A stretch of DNA of 54,656 nt. Source: Bacillus marinisedimentorum. GTDB taxonomy: Bacteria > Bacillota > Bacilli > Bacillales > Bacillaceae_O. The translations under genes were made by a program, and so were the position numbers. The stretch is taken from contig NZ_LWBL02000017.1 in assembly GCF_001644195.2 (NCBI RefSeq), positions 1 to 54,656 of the forward strand, in the 5' to 3' direction. The notes under the pieces were generated by a model. That model ran no database searches, was not told the origin of the DNA, and worked only from the letters and a program-made list of their open reading frames with translations. Positions 45,397 to 52,558 of this stretch are shown one piece after another. Each line of letters opens with the position of its first letter. Positions within the stretch are counted from its first letter, which is position 1.

Positions 45397-45723
45397 ATGC
45401 TTGAAGGCATTTGGGAAACATTCATGGATGCACTCGCACACAGCCAGGCTGTTTCGGATTGTGAAGTGAAAAAAGTCGCAGGCATTCCTTTTCTGTTTGT
45501 CCGCCCTGCCAGTCAGGCCGGAGCACGCGGAGTGCTTGAAAACGTGATGACAGCTGCTGCAGCCAGATCGATGAAAGGCAAACAGCTGAATGCCGAGTCA
45601 CACTTTGTAAGGATGACACCATCCGGTTATTATGTGTACCGGTTCCGATTCCTCGTACCGCAGCGAAAAATGTTTTGCTGCGGAAACGGATGTACGGACT
45701 GCATCCGTTTTAAAAGCATTTAA
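45397..45723 (+). CDS. Small protein with C-terminal cysteine cluster, unknown function
   Basis: 108-aa protein. N-terminal half [21 protein letters not shown], then [22 protein letters not shown], with the C-terminus [16 protein letters not shown]. The CCGxxCxxC cluster suggests a Zn or Fe-S ligand set, but only four cysteines are seen here. ATG at 45397 has GGGA 9 nt upstream; the ATG at 45388 is too near it. It is divergent from ylbG, with only 139 bp between starts. No family recognised; the coding call rests on the ribosome-binding site, length and the cysteine cluster. Confidence 0.72.
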   Translation: MLEGIWETFMDALAHSQAVSDCEVKKVAGIPFLFVRPASQAGARGVLENVMTAAAARSMKGKQLNAESHFVRMTPSGYYVYRFRFLVPQRKMFCCGNGCTDCIRFKSI

Positions 45724-45803
45724 AAGACTGCTTATGCCAATTCCGGCTGTGCGGCTGAACTTCCTTCGGCTGCTTGTTTATCTTCTATAATTTGCATAAA
45801 CAA

Positions 45804-45860
45804 AAAATGCGGAGAGCCCTTTCTCAGCGGTGTACACATAAGCAGGGCTCGCAGCTGGAC
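45804..45860 (+). repeat. Internally deleted copy of the 125-bp repeat family
   Basis: AAAAATGCGGAGAGCCC...CAGCGGTGTACACATAAGCAGGGC then GCAGCTGGAC matches the start and end of the 10347 unit, with the middle missing. Confidence 0.75.
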
Positions 45861-45906
45861 ACTAATCTAACTTGAATAACTTATACTTTCTTACCTTTGA
45901 ACAAAC

Positions 45907-45995
45907 TCGCCGATTGGCGAACTTTCAGGCAAAGACAGAGGCACAGTTGCCCTTCCATATTCTTAAAAACAGGACGCTCCGTCGAAACACTTCCT
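45907..45995 (+). repeat. Glycine-riboswitch-like orphan repeat, copy B
   Basis: TCGCCGATTGGCGAACTTTC then AGGCAAAGACAGAGGCACAG closely matches the ACTTTCAGGCAAAAGACAGAG half of a glycine aptamer. It shares TATTCTTA and CGAAACACTTCCT further on with copy A at 38619. No gene lies downstream on this strand before ricF (opposite strand). Confidence 0.62.
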
Positions 45996-46010
45996 AACTT
46001 GAATTGGAAC

Positions 46011-46119
46011 AAATGCGCAAGGCACCCGCTTATGACGATAGCCCCTGGCGCCTGGAGCTGAACGGTTCTCTTCTGGCTTTTTATCGATAACGCTTAAATT
46101 TTATGATTTCCTTAACAAC
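46011..46119 (+). repeat. Copy of the 125-bp repeat family with its 3' tail
   Basis: AAATGCGCAAGGCACCCGCTTATGACGATAGC...GGCGCCTGGAGCTG, then TTCTGGCTTTTTATCGATAACGCTTAAATT. The same tail follows the array at 10843-10897, so the true repeat unit extends beyond 125 bp at its 3' side. Confidence 0.78.
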
Positions 46120-46151
46120 AAAAAAAGCGGACGGCTATTTGGCCGTCCGCT
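46118..46151 (-). terminator. Terminator of ricF
   Basis: AGCGGACGGC/GCCGTCCGCT stem followed by TTTTTTT on the minus strand. Confidence 0.93.
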
Positions 46152-46163
46152 CCCTTGCATCTA

Positions 46164-46610
46164 TTAAGCGCTGCATCCGCAGGACCCGCCGCTTCCACAG
46201 CCTCCGCCGCAGCCTGAAAGTGAATCGAAGAATGGATTGCCGCTTGGGACCTTGATCTGGTCTGAAACCGCTTTTCCGAGCAGCTGGCTTATTTCGTCTA
46301 GGACTTCCTGCAGTTCTTCTTCAGCCTTTTTGAATTCGGCAATCGTATCATGCAGGTCCAGCTTTCGTTTAAGCTCCATCACTTCTGTTGTCACTTTCTT
46401 GAAATCCGGATGGTACTTCCCAAACCGCTGAACTTCCTCATATTGTTCCTTCAGTTTAGAAAAAGCTGCGATCAATTCCAGCGCTTCAGGATCGCTTTCC
46501 ATCTTTTCTTTGGAGCGGCGGTAATTTTCCATCATATCTGAATCGAACATCATGGCTGAAAGCTCTTCAGCCTGGTCGATGATTTGAATGCTTTCTAACG
46601 TGGCAAGCAT
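46164..46610 (-). CDS. ricF: RicF / YlbF, RicAFT complex subunit
   Basis: Subunit of the YlbF-YmcA-YaaT (RicAFT) complex, which affects RNase Y-dependent mRNA maturation, sporulation, competence and biofilm formation. The 148-aa product is helical (LESIQIIDQAEELSAMMFDS, KLKEQYEEVQRFGKYHPDFK), with a C-terminal cysteine tail (CGGGCGSGGSCGCSA) that in the complex helps bind Fe-S clusters. GGAGGTG precedes the ATG. Confidence 0.95.
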   Translation of the reverse strand: MLATLESIQIIDQAEELSAMMFDSDMMENYRRSKEKMESDPEALELIAAFSKLKEQYEEVQRFGKYHPDFKKVTTEVMELKRKLDLHDTIAEFKKAEEELQEVLDEISQLLGKAVSDQIKVPSGNPFFDSLSGCGGGCGSGGSCGCSA

Positions 46611-46667
46611 GAATTCACACCTCCGTTATCCAATCATAACATGAAACATGGAAAAATGCCCGTCCCC

Positions 46668-47048
46668 TTATGATCGAATCTCAACTTCGACCACTTCTTC
46701 CTCACCATATAAATCGTGGTCATTCTTTGCGAGCTGAATACGGACTGTATGCTTTCCTTCAGGCAAATTTTTGATGATAAATGCCGCTTTGTATACATCG
46801 ACAGGGTGTCTGCCGTCAATGACGACATGAAGATGCCCTTCCCCCTGTTGGTGTACGGACTCATTCTCGGAAAAGTGGATTGAAGGAGTATATGTTTCGA
46901 TATAAAGATTACCATTCTGAACATGATACTTCACCGTAAATTCTCTGTCTTTCTTTTGTTTCGCCATCACTTCGACGCCCTGATCAGCCGGCATGAATCC
47001 TGACGCGATCAATACAGCCAGCAGGACGGACACTTTGACCATGTACAT
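46668..47048 (-). CDS. Secreted protein of unknown function
   Basis: 126-aa protein with an N-terminal signal peptide (VSVLLAVLIASGFMPADQG). The mature part has FTVKYHVQNGNLYIETYTPS, GHLHVVIDGRHPVDVYKAAF and LPEGKHTVRIQLAKNDHDLY. The HLHVxIDG...GKHTVRxxL pattern resembles DUF4399-like small beta-sandwich proteins, but I am not certain. GGAGG lies 7 nt before the ATG. It is 57 bp upstream of ricF on the same strand and may share its transcript. Confidence 0.8.
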   Translation of the reverse strand: MYMVKVSVLLAVLIASGFMPADQGVEVMAKQKKDREFTVKYHVQNGNLYIETYTPSIHFSENESVHQQGEGHLHVVIDGRHPVDVYKAAFIIKNLPEGKHTVRIQLAKNDHDLYGEEEVVEVEIRS

Positions 47049-47364
47049 GCTTTAACCTCCTTTTCAGGCTCGTTACCTGTTAGTGTTCACACCTGCGGAG
47101 ATTTTTATGTTCAATAAGCAATACATTTGATCATACGCTTTGTGCTTACAGGCTGAAATGAATCATCTCCCCCAAAAAAGAAACCTGCCTTATTCCTTAA
47201 TTCGTTCAGTTATTGTGGAGAAAATATAATATAACAAGCTAAATGAATTAGGATTCACAAATTAAATCATTCGGTAATTACGCAAAAAAGTTCAGAGTTT
47301 ATGATTGCTCTATCTTTTCTTTTGCAGTGCAAATGACAGTAGCCTATTCTGGAACTTGCCCGTT
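47049..47364. other. Intergenic DNA, no gene seen
   Basis: About 315 bp upstream of the secreted protein gene. AT-rich; probably contains its promoter, but none is clear. No repeat recognised. Confidence 0.5.
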
Positions 47365-47420
47365 TCTATCCGCTGCAGGCATTCGCTTTCGCGGGGTGTC
47401 CGGGAAGCCTCAACATGGCA
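47365..47420 (-). mobile_element. Fragment of MITE-like family
   Basis: TATCCGCTGCAGGCATTCGC then TTTCGCGGGG resembles the right-end portion of the 10901 element in reverse orientation. Very decayed. Confidence 0.45.
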
Positions 47421-47627
47421 TGGCGCTTCTGATCTTGACACTCGCCATAAGCTGATTTCCCATAAAATTTAATTACATTTCGGATAACGATAAGGACCCT
47501 AAACAATATTGATTTAAGCCAGAAGAACATGGATTGATCGATTATCGTTCGATATTCAAAAAGTCGGATCTTATCCTCTCTTCATAAAAATAATAACTGC
47601 ACAGGGGTTTTTATTCTTTCTCCAAAC

Positions 47628-47715
47628 GGGCTTGTTAAACAGAATAAAAGCGGTATAATTTTTACGCACCAGTTGATTGGAGCAGAAGGGGTTCGACTCT
47701 TCGAAAATAAAAACC
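47628..47715 (+). mobile_element. Left-end fragment of the MITE-like family
   Basis: GGGCTTGTTAAACAG (terminal-repeat-like) and, after 30 bp, CAGTTGATTGGAGCAGAAGG. Both match the left end of the intact element at 10901 in order and spacing. The remainder is lost. Confidence 0.7.
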
Positions 47716-47747
47716 AATTTTCTTCATGCGGAAGATGAGCCTTTACA

Positions 47748-47796
47748 AAATAAAAGAAACGAGTATAAAACCCCTGCGATTTCATACTCGATTTCT
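47748..47796 (-). terminator. Terminator of ylbE
   Basis: AGAAA.CGAGTAT...ATACTCG.TTTCT stem with T-rich 3' side on the minus strand, 44 nt past ylbE. Loop sequence CCTGCGATTT is shared with the ylbG terminator. Confidence 0.75.
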
Positions 47797-47839
47797 AATG
47801 TTAATTCAATTGTTTCTCTACGTTATCGGAACAACTTAC

Positions 47840-48094
47840 TTATTCTTGCATATTTCCATCGTTTGACCCCATTATTTTCAGCAGTTCCAGCATCATCGCA
47901 GCCGATTGGATGCCTTCCTGGGCCCGGTCGATTTTATGGGCGAAGGTTTTTCCATAATACACCTGCATCTCTCTTTCAATCGATGATATCAAAAAAGGAT
48001 TTCTGCCCAGCTTTCGGTACCACTGCGGCTGTTCCCGCAAAAAACGCTTCATTTCCGAATTGGCATTCACAAACTGCTGTACTTCCTTGCGCAC
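47840..48094 (-). CDS. ylbE: YlbE-like protein
   Basis: 84-aa helical protein: VQQFVNANSEMKRFLREQPQ, WYRKLGRNPFLISSIEREMQ, VYYGKTFAHKIDRAQEGIQ. This matches the YlbE-like family of Bacilli, of unknown function. GTG start at 48094 after GAAAGGATG. It is 25 bp downstream of ylbD and co-transcribed with it. Confidence 0.88.
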   Translation of the reverse strand: MRKEVQQFVNANSEMKRFLREQPQWYRKLGRNPFLISSIEREMQVYYGKTFAHKIDRAQEGIQSAAMMLELLKIMGSNDGNMQE

Positions 48095-48119
48095 GTTATT
48101 TCATCCTTTCAGGCACCGG

Positions 48120-48536
48120 TCAATCTCTGAAGTTGCGGAACGGCGGCCGTTGCCGGATATGGTCGTCATTACTTTTACCTTTGAAGGACTGGAATTGCTC
48201 GAGGATCTGCTGTACATTTCCGATCGCACCGCTCATGCTGGATAGATGTTTCTCCATTTGGTTCATATCCATCTTTTTGAGGGATGAAAGCATCCCATTA
48301 ATAAAATCATTGCTTCCTTTTTCATCTTTTTTCTTTTGAGATCCTCCAATTGATGATTTCCTGTTTATAAACTCCTGCCACATGTCATCCTCTTCGCCGA
48401 ATAAATACCATTCTTCATAAATCTCTTTCCATGTTTTCCGGTCCTCCCTGACTTCTTTAGCCAGGCCTGGATGCCTTTTGACAAACGCTTTGAACCGTTC
48501 GATTGATTCCTTTCCGTTTTTTACGGTTCCAGACAT
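48120..48536 (-). CDS. ylbD: YlbD-family spore coat-associated protein
   Basis: 138-aa charged protein: FKAFVKRHPGLAKEVREDRK, TWKEIYEEWYLFGEEDDMWQ, then a lysine/serine-rich linker and INGMLSSLKKMDMNQMEKHL. This fits the YlbD putative coat protein family; role in the coat is known only by homology. AGGAAGGTG precedes the ATG. Confidence 0.88.
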   Translation of the reverse strand: MSGTVKNGKESIERFKAFVKRHPGLAKEVREDRKTWKEIYEEWYLFGEEDDMWQEFINRKSSIGGSQKKKDEKGSNDFINGMLSSLKKMDMNQMEKHLSSMSGAIGNVQQILEQFQSFKGKSNDDHIRQRPPFRNFRD

Positions 48537-48701
48537 ACTGTCACCTTCCTTCCATTAATGCAAGGTGCCTATTACATATTACAGCCGAATATAAAGAAAA
48601 GTGCGCCTAATTTTAATCCGCCTTCTGCAGACGCTTTGGATAGGAGCAGCGGCTTTAACGTGTTAAAATATACAGGACAACTTATGCATAGGTGGTAAAG
48701 T

Positions 48702-49199
48702 ATGAACAACATTTCCAAAAAACAGTTAAAAGAGAGTCTAAGTGAATTCATTGATGCAGCAGACCAAGCTGAACTTGAAGTCATGAACAGCGTGCTTACC
48801 GGAGTCTCAAACAAAAAAGAAAAGAATATCGCTACCTATATCAACGCGTTATTCCATTTTGAAACACATTATGAAGAAGGGAAACAAAGCCTCGAAATCA
48901 TCATGCCGAACGAACAGATTGTCATGAACTCGCTTGATATGACGCACGGCGGCGTTACGGCAACCTTGCTTGATACAGCAATGGGCACTCTTGTTAACAA
49001 GGTGCTTCCTGAAGGAAAAAAAGCGGTCACTACCGAAATAAAAGTCAACTACCTTGCCCCCGGAAAAGGAAAATATTTAAGAACAAAAGCAAACATCGTT
49101 CAAATCGGTTCTAAAATTGCATTTTGTGACGGACAAGTTTTCCGCGAAGACGGCAAACTCGCAGCATACGGAACAGGAAGCTTTTTTATAATTGGGTAA
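48702..49199 (+). CDS. PaaI-type hotdog thioesterase
   Basis: 165-aa single hotdog-fold thioesterase. The active-site helix is DMTHGGVTATLLDTAMGTLV, with KAVTTEIKVNYLAPGKGKYL and DGKLAAYGTGSFFI. Acyl-CoA substrate unknown. TAGGTGG precedes the ATG. It is the only plus-strand gene in this stretch; the 125-bp repeat family begins one nucleotide after its stop codon. Confidence 0.88.
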   Translation: MNNISKKQLKESLSEFIDAADQAELEVMNSVLTGVSNKKEKNIATYINALFHFETHYEEGKQSLEIIMPNEQIVMNSLDMTHGGVTATLLDTAMGTLVNKVLPEGKKAVTTEIKVNYLAPGKGKYLRTKANIVQIGSKIAFCDGQVFREDGKLAAYGTGSFFIIG

Positions 49200-49200
49200 T

Positions 49201-49352
49201 CCGAAATGCGGAAGGCGCCCGCTTAGCGGCGTACGCATAAGCGGGGGCGTCCGCAGGAAGGCGGTCTTCCCTTCCGGAGGAGGTCACCGCTTATGACGAT
49301 AGCCGCTGGCGCCTGCAGCTGGACAACTCGAAATGCGGAAGGCGCCCGCTTA
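49201..49352 (+). repeat. 125-bp family repeat, one full and one partial copy
   Basis: CCGAAATGCGGAAGGCGCCC then GCTTAGCGGCGTACGCATAAG, with 3' half CGCTTATGACGATAGCCGCTGGCGCC and a spacer with its own CTTCCC/GGAGG. A partial second unit starts at 49327 (CTCGAAATGCGG). Same family as 10347-10842. Confidence 0.88.
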
Positions 49353-49376
49353 CCATTTCCATAATTGCTTAAATCT

Positions 49377-49416
49377 AAAAAACGCAGAACGGCAATCAAT
49401 CCGGTCTGCGTTTTTT
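49377..49416 (-). terminator. Terminator of ylbC
   Basis: AACGCAG...CTGCGTT stem with T run on both strands, adjacent to the ylbC stop. Confidence 0.88.
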
Positions 49417-50464
49417 ACTGCCAGTCCTGTATGAAATTCTGCGTATAATACAATTGATATACACCTGTGCCAAGATGGGTGAAATCGCCATTCAATAATG
49501 TTTTGCGGTGACCTTCGCTGTTAAGCCATCCCTCGACCGCATCAATTGCATCGGTATATTGGGCTGCGATGTTTTCCCCGGCCAGCTGGAAAGCAACGCC
49601 GCCTGCCGTCAACCGGTCACCCAGGTCTTTATCGTCAAGTGATTGGTGGGAAAAATATTCGTTGACATGCATGTCCTTACTGTGCAAGTAGGCCACTCTG
49701 GCAGTTTCAGGACTCCATTTGACTTCGCCAAGACCATGCCGTTTCCTTATCACATTTGTCAAATCAAAGATCTGCTTTGCTTCCCCTTTTTCCACCTCAG
49801 CCCACGTGCCGAAATCTAGCTGGGGGTTCTCCGCCAATTTTCCGCGGTATGCCATTTCATACGGCCTGTGCTTCACAAGCGTTCCGTCATTGAGGTACCG
49901 GACACTTGAAAGACTGCCTGTGAAGATATCGATATATAACTGAACCCAGACGTCCGGCGCGATCTGCAAAAGAGGCTTTGCTTTTAAATCATTTTCTGTC
50001 AAATGAAATTGATATTCCGTTCCATTCACCGAAAAAGAATTTTCTGTCTGGCGGGCCGCCGTTTCTCTGATTTCGACAGCGGACTGTCCAATTTTAAAAG
50101 GTTTTACCGGAGCATCGTTTCCAGTTGCGAAGGCTGTGACGGCCTTGCCATTCTCAATGCCAACCATCACATATTGGCCAGGCCTGTCAAATATCCGCCA
50201 TTCATAGCCGTAGGCTGAAGGCTCAGTGCGGACATGCTCACCCATTATATGTTTGACCTCCTGCTCCGTCTTTCCGATCAAAAGACCGAGATTGGCTATT
50301 TTTCCAGGGTCCTTGTCTTCCTTATGGTCAAGAACAGCTTCACCGCTTTCTATCTGAAAATCGATTTGCCTTGAGTCATCTTGATTCAAACGTCCTGTTA
50401 ATGCCTCAACATCAATTAATGAAATGAAGATGGCCGCAGCCAGGACCCATCCCAGTATTTTCAG
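49415..50464 (-). CDS. ylbC: CAP-domain protein YlbC with probable CTG start
   Basis: CAP (cysteine-rich secretory protein/SCP-like) protein of unknown function, with an N-terminal CAP-associated domain (LIGKTEQEVKHIMGEHVR, residues about 60-180) and a C-terminal CAP domain (IFDLTNVIRKRHGLGEVKW, YFSHQSLDDKDLG, AGENIAAQYTDA, NSEGHRKTLLNGDFTHLG). A TTG at 50389 gives 324 aa without a signal. Upstream in frame, GGGGGG then 6 nt then CTG at 50464 adds KILGWVLAAAIFISLIDV, a signal/anchor. No ATG, GTG or TTG exists there, so CTG is my choice (349 aa). Confidence 0.85.
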   Translation of the reverse strand: MKILGWVLAAAIFISLIDVEALTGRLNQDDSRQIDFQIESGEAVLDHKEDKDPGKIANLGLLIGKTEQEVKHIMGEHVRTEPSAYGYEWRIFDRPGQYVMVGIENGKAVTAFATGNDAPVKPFKIGQSAVEIRETAARQTENSFSVNGTEYQFHLTENDLKAKPLLQIAPDVWVQLYIDIFTGSLSSVRYLNDGTLVKHRPYEMAYRGKLAENPQLDFGTWAEVEKGEAKQIFDLTNVIRKRHGLGEVKWSPETARVAYLHSKDMHVNEYFSHQSLDDKDLGDRLTAGGVAFQLAGENIAAQYTDAIDAVEGWLNSEGHRKTLLNGDFTHLGTGVYQLYYTQNFIQDWQ

Positions 50465-50667
50465 GTTTATCCCCCCAATTCCTTCTCTATTAGATTTTCC
50501 ACACCATTAATGATATCCCTAATACCAAATTATTCAACAGGAGACAGACTATACGGCTGAATTTTTTTACCTTTTACCATTACCGACTCCTATCCGCTAA
50601 TTTGGTTGTTTTATCAATAACTTTAACTGATAAGATGTCAATATGCGGTAATTGAAATTTCTAACAT

Positions 50668-50714
50668 GGCAAAAAAAAAAAAAAGAGGAAAAGCCTTTAC
50701 ATGCTCTTCCTCTG
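50668..50714 (-). terminator. Terminator of ylbB
   Basis: AGAGGAA...TTCCTCT stem followed by 14 T (minus strand). Confidence 0.92.
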
Positions 50715-50735
50715 CTCCATTCTGGAGCAATACAT

Positions 50736-51167
50736 TTACTGGTGCATTTCAGGCGGCTCAGATATTTCATGAAGGGCGGTTTCCGCTTCATCGGCTGTCT
50801 GATCATTTAGAGAGATGTCCCCAAGTGAAACGATGCCAATCAACCGGCCTTTATCTACAACCGGGAGCCTCCTGATCTGATATTCTGCCATCAGATTTGC
50901 AGCCTCTTCCACAGAAGTATCCTGAGTAATCGTATGGAGTGCTTCGCTCATTACTTCAGTCACCTGTGCAGAACCTGACTTTTTCTCCGCATACCCTCTT
51001 ACGACAAGATCTCTGTCGGTAATCATACCTATCAGCTCATCATTCTCGCAAATCGGAACTGCCCCGACGTTCAGTTCTTTCATTTTCAGGGCAACTTCAT
51101 ACACATTATCCAGCGGAGTGCAATACTCAACATTTGTCGTCATGACCTCACGGACAGATTGCATCAT
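50736..51167 (-). CDS. ylbB: CBS-domain protein YlbB
   Basis: 143-aa protein made of two tandem CBS motifs (SVREVMTTNVEYCTPLDNVY, LIGMITDRDLVVRGYAEK; VTEVMSEALHTITQDTSVEE, LPVVDKGRLIGIVSLGDIS). Such pairs bind adenosyl nucleotides and act as sensors. Physiological role unknown. I start at the ATG at 51167 (AGGTGACC just upstream); 51164 is equally possible. It is 11 bp downstream of the LysM-CAP gene. Confidence 0.9.
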   Translation of the reverse strand: MMQSVREVMTTNVEYCTPLDNVYEVALKMKELNVGAVPICENDELIGMITDRDLVVRGYAEKKSGSAQVTEVMSEALHTITQDTSVEEAANLMAEYQIRRLPVVDKGRLIGIVSLGDISLNDQTADEAETALHEISEPPEMHQ

Positions 51168-51178
51168 GGTCACCTTCC

Positions 51179-51811
51179 TTATTTTTTGATAAACATCTGT
51201 GTCCAATACTTTCCGCCGGAACCGCCGGCTGCATACCCGACACCGATATGAGTATAGTTCCCGTTTAGAATGTTTTTCCGGTGCCCTGAGCTGTTCATCC
51301 AGGCTTTGACGACCTCTTCAGGCGACCGCTGACCCATTGCGATGTTTTCTGCAGCGGCCCGGTACGAAATATTGAAATTCCGCATCATGGTAAAAGGTGA
51401 TCCATACGTTGGAGAAGTATGGGAAAAGTACCCTGAATCCCTCATATCCGCTGATTTATACCTGGCGACCCTTGAAAGTTGCCAGTCGGGCTTAAGCGGT
51501 CCCAGGCCATATTTGGCGCGTTCCTGATTGGTCAGCTGAATCACCTGATGTTCAATCCTTTTAATTTCTTCAATACGAGGAATATTCACCTTTTGCCCCG
51601 GGTAGATCAAGTCAGGGTTTTCAAATTGCGGATTTGCTTCAATGATTTCAGTTAACCCCCGCTTATAACGGACAGAGATTTTCCAGAGGGTATCACCCCG
51701 TTTGACGGTATAAGTGGTGGTGTTTTGCGCACTGACCTCCTGGACTCCCGCTGAAGCCCATACACCAAGTGCAAGTAAGGCTGATAAAATAATGGTCATC
51801 TGTTTTTTCAT
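51179..51811 (-). CDS. LysM-CAP domain secreted protein
   Basis: 210-aa secreted protein: signal peptide (MTIILSALLALGVWASAGV), a LysM peptidoglycan-binding domain (TYTVKRGDTLWKISVRYKRG to LIYPGQKVNIP, residues about 33-78) and a CAP domain (VIQLTNQERAKYGLGPLKPD, SGYFSHTSPTYGSP, AAENIAMGQRSPEEV, MNSSGHRKNILNGNYTHIGV). It resembles YkwD/SafA-type spore or wall proteins but cannot be named. AAAGGAGG precedes the ATG. It is in one transcript with ylbB. Confidence 0.9.
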   Translation of the reverse strand: MKKQMTIILSALLALGVWASAGVQEVSAQNTTTYTVKRGDTLWKISVRYKRGLTEIIEANPQFENPDLIYPGQKVNIPRIEEIKRIEHQVIQLTNQERAKYGLGPLKPDWQLSRVARYKSADMRDSGYFSHTSPTYGSPFTMMRNFNISYRAAAENIAMGQRSPEEVVKAWMNSSGHRKNILNGNYTHIGVGYAAGGSGGKYWTQMFIKK

Positions 51812-51916
51812 TACCTGACCTCCTTTCTTGTAATAGTTTGACCAAAATCTGAAAAATATCCCGCCGATTTTCGCTTATTTTTCCTCATCTGCAAAACCTG
51901 CGGAGAGGAATGATAA

Positions 51917-51945
51917 TTGCACTTTTTCCTTATTTCTAATATGAT
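51917..51945 (+). promoter_or_regulatory. Sigma-A promoter of ylbA
   Basis: TTGCAC (51917-51922), 17-nt spacer, TATGAT (51940-51945). It is 41 nt from the ylbA ATG. Confidence 0.8.
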
Positions 51946-51986
51946 AATGCTAGGCATATGTAGAGAATTTTTAGGAGGGATACATA

Positions 51987-52358
51987 ATGAGATTTGAAAA
52001 TATGGGCATTGAAAACAGAGAGCTTCCGCTCAATATATTGGATCATTTAATGAAAGAGAACGGATTTGTAAGGGCAGGACAGTGGGATTATGAACGGGTG
52101 ACCTATGATTATAAGTTCGAAAGCATGGCTGATGGCGCCGTTTATTATCTGCGTATCCAGGGTTATGCCGTTGAAGGCGCAATTGATACCTCCCACGCTG
52201 TCATCGAAACGATGGTGCCCCTGCTTGGAAGGCATTATTATCCGCACGGAGTCGAATATGAAGGAGAACAATTTCCAAAAAACATTGTTCAGGCTTCCGC
52301 CAATCAGCTGGAGAAAGTAAAAGCGGCAATGGATGATGCCATTGAAAATGCGCTGTAA
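51987..52358 (+). CDS. ylbA: YugN-family protein YlbA
   Basis: 123-aa protein: MRFENMGIENRELPLNILDH, ENGFVRAGQWDYERVTYDYK, VYYLRIQGYAVEGAID, VPLLGRHYYPHGVEYEGE. Matches the YugN-like family; function unknown. AGGAGG precedes the ATG and a clean promoter lies upstream. A terminator follows. Confidence 0.9.
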   Translation: MRFENMGIENRELPLNILDHLMKENGFVRAGQWDYERVTYDYKFESMADGAVYYLRIQGYAVEGAIDTSHAVIETMVPLLGRHYYPHGVEYEGEQFPKNIVQASANQLEKVKAAMDDAIENAL

Positions 52359-52383
52359 AAACATTACATCCGACATCAATGAA

Positions 52384-52408
52384 AGCACATGCCATGCATG
52401 TGTTTTTC
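52384..52408 (+). terminator. Terminator of ylbA
   Basis: CACATGC...GCATGTG stem followed by TTTTTCC on the plus strand. Confidence 0.8.
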
Positions 52409-52558
52409 CTTTATCCGTAACAGGCAGCAGTTTTATTCATGGGCTTGTTCCGTTTCAGAAAGATGAAAAAGGAGCATACATGCTGTCCATTTCCTCTATT
52501 CACTGCAGCTGTAAGACATTATAATAGTAAATAGATGCATTCAGGAAGGAGTTCGAAA

